A stretch of DNA of 64,000 nucleotides from UBA6244 sp965140775 (GTDB lineage Bacteria > Bacteroidota > Bacteroidia > Bacteroidales > F082), in assembly GCA_965140775.1 (NCBI GenBank), contig OZ223471.1:4558691-4622690 (forward strand). Direction: 5' to 3'. This document shows positions 58,881 to 64,000 of the stretch, one piece after another. Within the stretch, counting starts at the first letter, position 1. Each line of letters opens with the position of its first letter. The position numbers and the translations under genes are program-made. Under the pieces are notes generated by a model. It was not told the origin of the DNA. It did no database searches and saw only the letters and a list, made by a program, of their open reading frames with translations.

Positions 58881-60995
58881 ATGATTGGTTACCCATTTCG
58901 TTCGAGCAACGTTCTCCGTATATTTTTATTCATGGCTTGGCTGTACGTACCCGGCAGTTTTGCTCAAAGTCCTTATTATCTCAACTCCACCTATCCCTAT
59001 TTGTTCCCATTTCCCGGTGCTACCGAAATCAACCCGCATACCAATCTGATTATCAAGTCGGAAAAACCTTTTGAAACGCCTTTGAAATCCGACCTGTTTC
59101 GTGTGAAAACCAGCCAGGGACAACAAATTAATGGTCAATTATTACTAAAAGAAAACAACAAAACGCTCCTGTTTATTCCCGACCGCCCTCTTCCGTTGGG
59201 AGAACGAATTACCGTGAATTTTCAGCCTTTAGAGCCAACAGAAAGTGAAAACCTTGGGGAATTAACGTATGCTTTTTACACTACCCAAAACGAAATGGTT
59301 CCTCATCAGTACAACGAAACTGCTCCATGGCTTGCGGCATCTGTAGAGCAAACGCCCAGGGCCATTACAGACGAGTTGACGCTTCCGGATGGCTATCCAT
59401 ATTACGAGATGGGTTTTCAATCGAATCCCACTCCCGATCAATATTATTTTCAGGCTTCGCAGGTAGGGCAGTTTTTTCAGCTCATTACCGACAACAAAGG
59501 GATTCCCTATTTTTATCGCGAAACACCTTCCCGATGTCTCGATTTCAAGGTAAATCAAAACGGATATATTACTTATTTTGACGCTGCATACCAGTGTTTT
59601 GTTGAAATCGACAGCGCTTATCGATTTCGTCGGATTTACCGTGCCTCCGTAGGTTTGGAAACCGATAACCACGAACTCATTGTTACCCCGGATGGACATT
59701 ATTGGACCATTGGTATTCAGTATGTGTTGACTGATATGAGTCAGTACGTGGAATGTGGCAGCAACCATGCGGAAGTAAAGCAATATGTGATAGAAGAAAA
59801 AGATGCCGACAATGTAGTGCTTTGGCAATGGAGGACCTTTGATCATTTTAATATCATGGATGGCGACACCAATCAGGTAAATTTTTGCGACGATGTGGTG
59901 AACTATGCTCATGTGAATTCAATTGCCCTGGATCAGGATGGAAACGTGCTTATTTCATCACGTAAACTAAACGAAATCACCAAGATAGACAAAGAGACAG
60001 GTCAGGTTATCTGGCATTTTGGAGGAATTGAAAATCAGTTTTCAATCATTGGCGACCCCCTGGAAGGGTTTACCGATCAGCACATGGCACGCGAAGATCA
60101 GCCCGGGATTGTTACCGTTTTCGATAACGGTAATTTTCATCAACCACCTCACAGTCGTGGAGTTAGCTATGCCATCGATACCATAGCCATGACCGCCACC
60201 TACCTGTTGGCATTCGACGACAACGACCCCGTGGTGGAAACCAACCCCATGGGAAGCATGCAAACTCTGGACAATGGAAACGTGGTGGTAGGCTGGACAT
60301 TAAATCCCCAAAACATGTGTCTTACGGAATACGACCCCGAGGGTAACAAAGTATTGGAAATGCATCAATCGTCCACCAACACCCTTCGAAGCTATCGGTC
60401 GTTGAAATATCCATGGAAGACCACTTATTTTTATCCCGAAAATGACACCCTCGATTTTGGTTTTCAAGTGATTGCCGGCACAACGGTGATGCAATCAACT
60501 GACATTGTCAATCCCAATGATGACGACATACTTGTAACCGGAAGTTATACCAGCAGCGGGTTGTTTCACATAGAAACACCCATACCCTTTACCATTCCTG
60601 CACATGCTTCCCAAGAGGTGACCCTAAGTTTCCATCCCATTTTTCAGGGCGACTACCAAGGTTATGCCTATTTGATGACACAAAATGACTCCACGGGCAT
60701 TGCGCTGAAAATCAACCTGAAAGGATCGACTCTCCTCAGTGGTATCACTGGTCGAACACCGGATGAGGTCACCCTTTATCCCAATCCTTTTGCAGAAAAA
60801 ATTACTTTGAGTAACCCCACCTGCCAACCTGTACAAGTGATTATTTACTCCGGCTCAGGAAAGGAAATGTACCAGATAATATTGGTGCCCAATGCCTCAC
60901 GCATCATCCGGACATCCGATTGGTCGACAGGACTGTATATGGTAAAATTTCGCTCCGGCGAACATGTTTGGCATCAAAAAGTGGTGAAGCTTTAG
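58881..60995 (+). CDS. Aryl-sulfotransferase-like secreted protein with T9SS sorting domain
   Basis: The 704-residue protein has a signal peptide ending near FAQ (residue 29) and an N-terminal Ig-like domain (about 40-135). A six-bladed propeller of the arylsulfotransferase (ASST) type follows, with typical blades such as VLWQWRTFDHFNIMD, HVNSIALDQDGNVLISSR and GQVIWHFGG. A C-terminal T9SS sorting domain (VTLYPNPFAEKITL, ending WHQKVVKL) closes the chain. True ASST enzymes use a catalytic His. HVNS and DQHMARE are candidates. Sulfate transfer is not proven. The protein may be a surface propeller without activity. Confidence 0.8.
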   Translation: MIGYPFRSSNVLRIFLFMAWLYVPGSFAQSPYYLNSTYPYLFPFPGATEINPHTNLIIKSEKPFETPLKSDLFRVKTSQGQQINGQLLLKENNKTLLFIPDRPLPLGERITVNFQPLEPTESENLGELTYAFYTTQNEMVPHQYNETAPWLAASVEQTPRAITDELTLPDGYPYYEMGFQSNPTPDQYYFQASQVGQFFQLITDNKGIPYFYRETPSRCLDFKVNQNGYITYFDAAYQCFVEIDSAYRFRRIYRASVGLETDNHELIVTPDGHYWTIGIQYVLTDMSQYVECGSNHAEVKQYVIEEKDADNVVLWQWRTFDHFNIMDGDTNQVNFCDDVVNYAHVNSIALDQDGNVLISSRKLNEITKIDKETGQVIWHFGGIENQFSIIGDPLEGFTDQHMAREDQPGIVTVFDNGNFHQPPHSRGVSYAIDTIAMTATYLLAFDDNDPVVETNPMGSMQTLDNGNVVVGWTLNPQNMCLTEYDPEGNKVLEMHQSSTNTLRSYRSLKYPWKTTYFYPENDTLDFGFQVIAGTTVMQSTDIVNPNDDDILVTGSYTSSGLFHIETPIPFTIPAHASQEVTLSFHPIFQGDYQGYAYLMTQNDSTGIALKINLKGSTLLSGITGRTPDEVTLYPNPFAEKITLSNPTCQPVQVIIYSGSGKEMYQIILVPNASRIIRTSDWSTGLYMVKFRSGEHVWHQKVVKL

Positions 60996-61006
60996 GTGTG
61001 TATTGC

Positions 61007-61039
61007 TTGTTATACCCTCGTATAAACTTATTACTTTTG
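61007..61039 (+). promoter_or_regulatory. Promoter of the LhgO-like oxidase gene
   Basis: TTG (61007-61009), 22 bases, then TACTTTTG (61032-61039), an exact -7 box 40 bases before the ATG. Confidence 0.55.
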
Positions 61040-61079
61040 CGCTTTATTTTCCGGGTTACCGGACTTAAAACTGAAGAAT

Positions 61080-62195
61080 ATGTTCGATGCGGAAATAACC
61101 ATCATTGGTGCCGGAGTAGTGGGTTTGGCCATTGCAGAAAGGCTTTCACAGCGTTATAATCAAGTATTTGTTATCGAGAAACACCGCACTTTCGGACAAG
61201 AAACCAGTGCGCGCAACAGCGAAGTAATACATGCCGGAATATATTACGCCAAGGATAGTTTGCGTGCCCGCCTATGCGTGGAAGGCAAAAAGTTGTTGTA
61301 CGACTTTTGCGACCGCCACGAATTGCCCTACAACCGTTGCGGCAAGCTGGTTGTGGCTACTTCTGAGGATGAAATTGGCGCTCTGGAACAGGTGGAACAA
61401 AAGGCACTGAACAATGGTGTGGATGATTTGGTTTGGATGAATCAGGATGAAATCAGGGAAATGGAGCCCCATATTTCTGCCGTCAAGGCACTTTTTTCGC
61501 CTTCCACCGGCGTGATTGACAGTTATTGGTATTTAAAGCGTTTGGAAGCCAACGCCATCAACCAAGGGGTTCAGTTTGTTTATGGATCTTCTGTTGTGGG
61601 AATGAGTTCGTTGCCAAATGGGTATGAAATTCAACTTGCGGAAGCGGATGGTCAGCCCTATACCTTTACCTCGCGTGTGGTAATCAATGCAGCGGGTTTG
61701 GAATCCTTTCGCGTGGCCTCCATGCTGGGTGTGAACGACGAAGACCTGAGGATTAATTTTTGCAAAGGCGAATATTTTCGGATTCAGCCCCCGAAACATA
61801 AGTTGGTCAAGCGTCTGGTTTATCCTGTTCCCAGTAAGGATGCTTTGGGAATACACGTTACCGTGGATATGGGAGGTGGCGTAAAACTTGGCCCCGATGT
61901 GCAATACATGGACAAAAACGCGTACGATTACACCCTTACCCCATCCAAACGTAAAGCTTTTTTTGAGTCCACACGTCGGTTTTTACCCTTTTTGGAGGAG
62001 GAAGACCTGGTGCCTGAGATGGCAGGTATTCGGGCCAAAACCCAAACCAAAGAAGGTCCGCCCAGAGATTTTTACATTAAGGAGGAAACAGATCGTGGCT
62101 TGCCGGGTTTGATTAACCTCATTGGGCTGGAGTCCCCCGGATTAACCGCCTCGTTGGCCATTGGCCGATATGTGGAATCGTTGTTAAAGACCTGA
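61080..62195 (+). CDS. lhgO: L-2-hydroxyglutarate oxidase-like FAD oxidoreductase
   Basis: The 371-residue protein has the FAD-binding GAGVVGLAIAERL (about 8-20), FVIEKH, and the signature TSARNSEVIHAGIYY. The C-terminal FAD part reads GLESPGLTASLAIG. This is the DAO-superfamily branch that contains LhgO, which oxidises L-2-hydroxyglutarate to 2-oxoglutarate at the membrane quinone pool. Substrate is assigned by family resemblance only. The gene ends four bases from the convergent radical SAM gene. Confidence 0.88.
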   Translation: MFDAEITIIGAGVVGLAIAERLSQRYNQVFVIEKHRTFGQETSARNSEVIHAGIYYAKDSLRARLCVEGKKLLYDFCDRHELPYNRCGKLVVATSEDEIGALEQVEQKALNNGVDDLVWMNQDEIREMEPHISAVKALFSPSTGVIDSYWYLKRLEANAINQGVQFVYGSSVVGMSSLPNGYEIQLAEADGQPYTFTSRVVINAAGLESFRVASMLGVNDEDLRINFCKGEYFRIQPPKHKLVKRLVYPVPSKDALGIHVTVDMGGGVKLGPDVQYMDKNAYDYTLTPSKRKAFFESTRRFLPFLEEEDLVPEMAGIRAKTQTKEGPPRDFYIKEETDRGLPGLINLIGLESPGLTASLAIGRYVESLLKT

Positions 62196-62199
62196 TCAC

Positions 62200-63528
62200 C
62201 TACATGTAATCCCTGAATCCGGTTTCAATAACGGTATGTTTCCAAATGGTAAACAAGTCGTCTCGGTCGGGAGGTAAAGTCGTGATTCCGGATAATATTT
62301 CCAGCAAATCAGCAAAATCTTCCCGTAAAATTATCAACACCGGACCAGTGGTTTTTTGTCGTACCACATAGTTTTTATTGCCGATTTCCACTTCAAAAAG
62401 ATCGGCATCCAAGTCGGTTTTTTCTTTTACTAACACCCCAAAAAAACTGATTTCCACGTGGTGGTATTTTTGACTGTCGGCAATAAATTTTTCAAGGGAA
62501 ATTGCTCGAGGAGCATCCATTGATTCCTCCTCAAAACCAATGATTTGAACAATATATCCGGCCTCCGTGATTTGTGTTTGATTTCCAATAAGTTCCCTTG
62601 CCACTTTCACACGAAATCCAGATTTCTGAAACCGATTTTTATACTGAAACCCACAATAATTTACCCCTAAATGTAATCCTTGTCGGCCCACGTACCGAAT
62701 GATTTCCAGTGCTGCCAATTCGGATTCGGCCACTACGGGCGCCTCTCCATGAAGGTAGGTATAAGGATGTTTTTCCAATTTGGACACATTGTATGGTGTC
62801 AGGCGCATTTGGTGCAAGTTGAGGTTGGTTACTCCGCTTTCCATCAGTTGTGGAAGCAGACTTTTGATTAATTCCAGTTTTTCGGGAACAGCCGGAATTT
62901 CGACGGTAATATGGGGAATTTTACCCTTTGCGTGGTGAATGGTATCAAATGCATATTGTGTAGCACCAATATCAAAACGGATTTCATCCAATCCCAGATT
63001 GCCCAGGATTTCAGCTTTTTCCGGAGTAAAAAGTTTTCCGTTGGTGTACATCCACACGTATAAATCGGGAGAACATTCCTGTCGAATGGTGGTGAGATAG
63101 TCGGTTAATCTGTCGAAAAACAACAAGGGTTCGCCACCACTAAAACTAACCCCTTTAAATTTCATCCGGTTGATATAAGCGGCATAATCTGTGGCTTTTT
63201 CAAATTCAAACTGCTGTGTAGTAGGCAGATGGTCAGCTTGTTGCGAAGTGGGACAGTAAAAGCAATTGGCATTGCACAAACCGGTAATAAACAAACAAGA
63301 CCATTCACCTTCACCACAAAGCCTGCAACCTTTGGAAAGTGAATTTATCCAAGGTTTGGTTTCGTTAAACGACCATTCAACACGATTGGAAAACTGATTA
63401 ATCAGTGCATTGCGCCGATCCTCCATTTCCATGGCCAGGTAAGTGTTCATCCAGCGCAGGCCGGTATGTTGTTGAAACGACCGATGATTTTGGTTCACCA
63501 GATCGTTTAAATACGCAGAAAACGACAT
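62200..63528 (-). CDS. Radical SAM protein of unknown substrate
   Basis: The 442-residue protein has the radical SAM motif C-x3-C-x2-C (CNANCFYCPTSQ, about residues 87-94). It is preceded by an extra Cys pair in CRLCGEGEWSCLF that could hold part of a second cluster or zinc, and followed by GVSFSGGEPLLFF. The rest includes GLDEIRFDIGATQ and a beta-rich C-terminus (VSFFGVLVKEKTDL) with no SPASM motif that I can see. The family resembles uncharacterised pyruvate-formate-lyase-activase-like proteins. The substrate is unknown. It is convergent with the LhgO-like gene. Confidence 0.85.
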   Translation of the reverse strand: MSFSAYLNDLVNQNHRSFQQHTGLRWMNTYLAMEMEDRRNALINQFSNRVEWSFNETKPWINSLSKGCRLCGEGEWSCLFITGLCNANCFYCPTSQQADHLPTTQQFEFEKATDYAAYINRMKFKGVSFSGGEPLLFFDRLTDYLTTIRQECSPDLYVWMYTNGKLFTPEKAEILGNLGLDEIRFDIGATQYAFDTIHHAKGKIPHITVEIPAVPEKLELIKSLLPQLMESGVTNLNLHQMRLTPYNVSKLEKHPYTYLHGEAPVVAESELAALEIIRYVGRQGLHLGVNYCGFQYKNRFQKSGFRVKVARELIGNQTQITEAGYIVQIIGFEEESMDAPRAISLEKFIADSQKYHHVEISFFGVLVKEKTDLDADLFEVEIGNKNYVVRQKTTGPVLIILREDFADLLEILSGITTLPPDRDDLFTIWKHTVIETGFRDYM

Positions 63529-63823
63529 TGAAAACGTATAAATGTGAATATGAAAAAATGAATGAGTCAGGTCAGAAGGGAACGACCTGTGCTAGAGTTC
63601 TGAGAATATCACCAAACAAATCAGGCCTTTGACTACGGCAGACATAAACTTGGTATGGGCGAAAACATTCATTTACAGCGATTGAAATAAGGCGTCAAAA
63701 GTAACAATTCTTTGTTTAATTTTTATTTCCGCGCACATTTGGGAAGGAGTGGGCAGAAACCTTCTCCATATCACATAAAAGGAGCGGCTGATTTTTGTAA
63801 TTTCGCAGCCAACTTTTAACAGT
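63529..63823. other. Gap with likely promoter of the dipeptidase gene
   Basis: The 295 bases between the divergent radical SAM and dipeptidase genes contain a TAATTTCG box (63798-63805, one mismatch to TAnnTTTG) 19 bases before the downstream ATG. I see no other structure. Confidence 0.45.
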
Positions 63824-64000
63824 ATGAGGGTTTTAATGATTTTATTATTTGTAGTTGTTTTCCTGTGGGTTCCGGCACAGGAGGCTACGCCATTTGAGAA
63901 AAACCTGAATATTGTACGTCAGACTGAAGTATATAGTCGTTCGGTGGTTGCCAACCCGGATAATGAACTGGTAGATTTGGAAAATGAAATTCCGGACATT
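63824..64000 (+). CDS. D-alanyl-D-alanine dipeptidase (VanX/DdpX type), partial
   Basis: This gene is cut by the window end, with 59 codons visible. It starts with a signal peptide (VLMILLFVVVFLWVPAQE). The mature part begins NPDNELVDLENEIPDI, the conserved opening of Bacteroidota VanX-type M15 dipeptidases, normally followed by a LDIRYAT segment outside this window. These zinc enzymes cleave D-Ala-D-Ala dipeptide, probably in the periplasm here. The catalytic residues cannot be checked. Confidence 0.7.
   Translation, partial: MRVLMILLFVVVFLWVPAQEATPFEKNLNIVRQTEVYSRSVVANPDNELVDLENEIPDI

Overview
The window comes from a member of the Bacteroidota, most likely a Bacteroidales/Marinilabiliales-type genome. 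Three secreted proteins end in type IX secretion (T9SS) sorting domains (32.1, 51.2 and 58.9 kb). Many genes are preceded by the phylum-specific TAnnTTTG -7 element. Shine-Dalgarno sequences are weak or absent, and phylum-typical families occur (DUF4175, DUF4837, MORN-variant proteins, PorT-like barrels). I found no rRNA, tRNA, CRISPR array, prophage or intact IS.

Layout. 0-4 kb: purH-mreB-mreC-mreD, leftward, ending at the window edge. 4-9.6 kb: an orphan MacB-type permease, recJ, a broken PIN-type toxin-antitoxin pair between 31-bp repeats, an HdeD-like protein and an MscS channel. 10-12.1 kb: rpiB-lutB, leftward. 12.07-12.58 kb: a long AT-rich gap between divergent genes with three exact TTATCAACA boxes and two near matches, a candidate replication origin. 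12.6-17.1 kb: nadA, a lipoprotein/MORN pair, and a lipoprotein/PepSY/small membrane protein trio. 17.1-32 kb: leftward genes comprising hemW, two tandem paralogues of unknown function, and a long likely operon (DUF4175, degenerate GHKL protein, ybeY, mnmG, methyltransferase, large sensor kinase, flippase). mnmG is flanked on both sides by perfect parS sites, which supports an origin-proximal location.

32-39 kb: M1 peptidase, TerC, flavodoxin, LysM transglycosylase and DUF4837 lipoprotein. 39.1-42.5 kb: an AT-rich, integron-like cassette array without an integrase. It carries a lipoprotein gene, a ParE/RelE toxin-antitoxin pair, a HigBA pair and an unknown gene, separated by attC-like imperfect palindromes. 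For two cassettes the first 10 bases are exactly complementary to the first 10 bases of the repeat that follows the cassette, and for a third 8 of 9 match. This is the layout expected of integron cassettes.

42.6-64 kb: a mostly housekeeping and cell-surface segment. It holds a TlpA-like thioredoxin, an outer-membrane barrel, ahcY, an Fe-alcohol dehydrogenase, a hybrid-like kinase, an ECF sigma factor overlapping a protein with a membrane anchor and a C-terminal barrel, a PKD/T9SS protein, cysS, a GNAT protein, threonine dehydrogenase, YceI and CDGSH proteins, a methyltransferase/MarR pair, a T9SS aryl-sulfotransferase-like protein, an LhgO-like oxidase, a radical SAM protein and the start of a VanX-type dipeptidase.

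All functional calls come from reading the sequence and from family knowledge. No database search was run.
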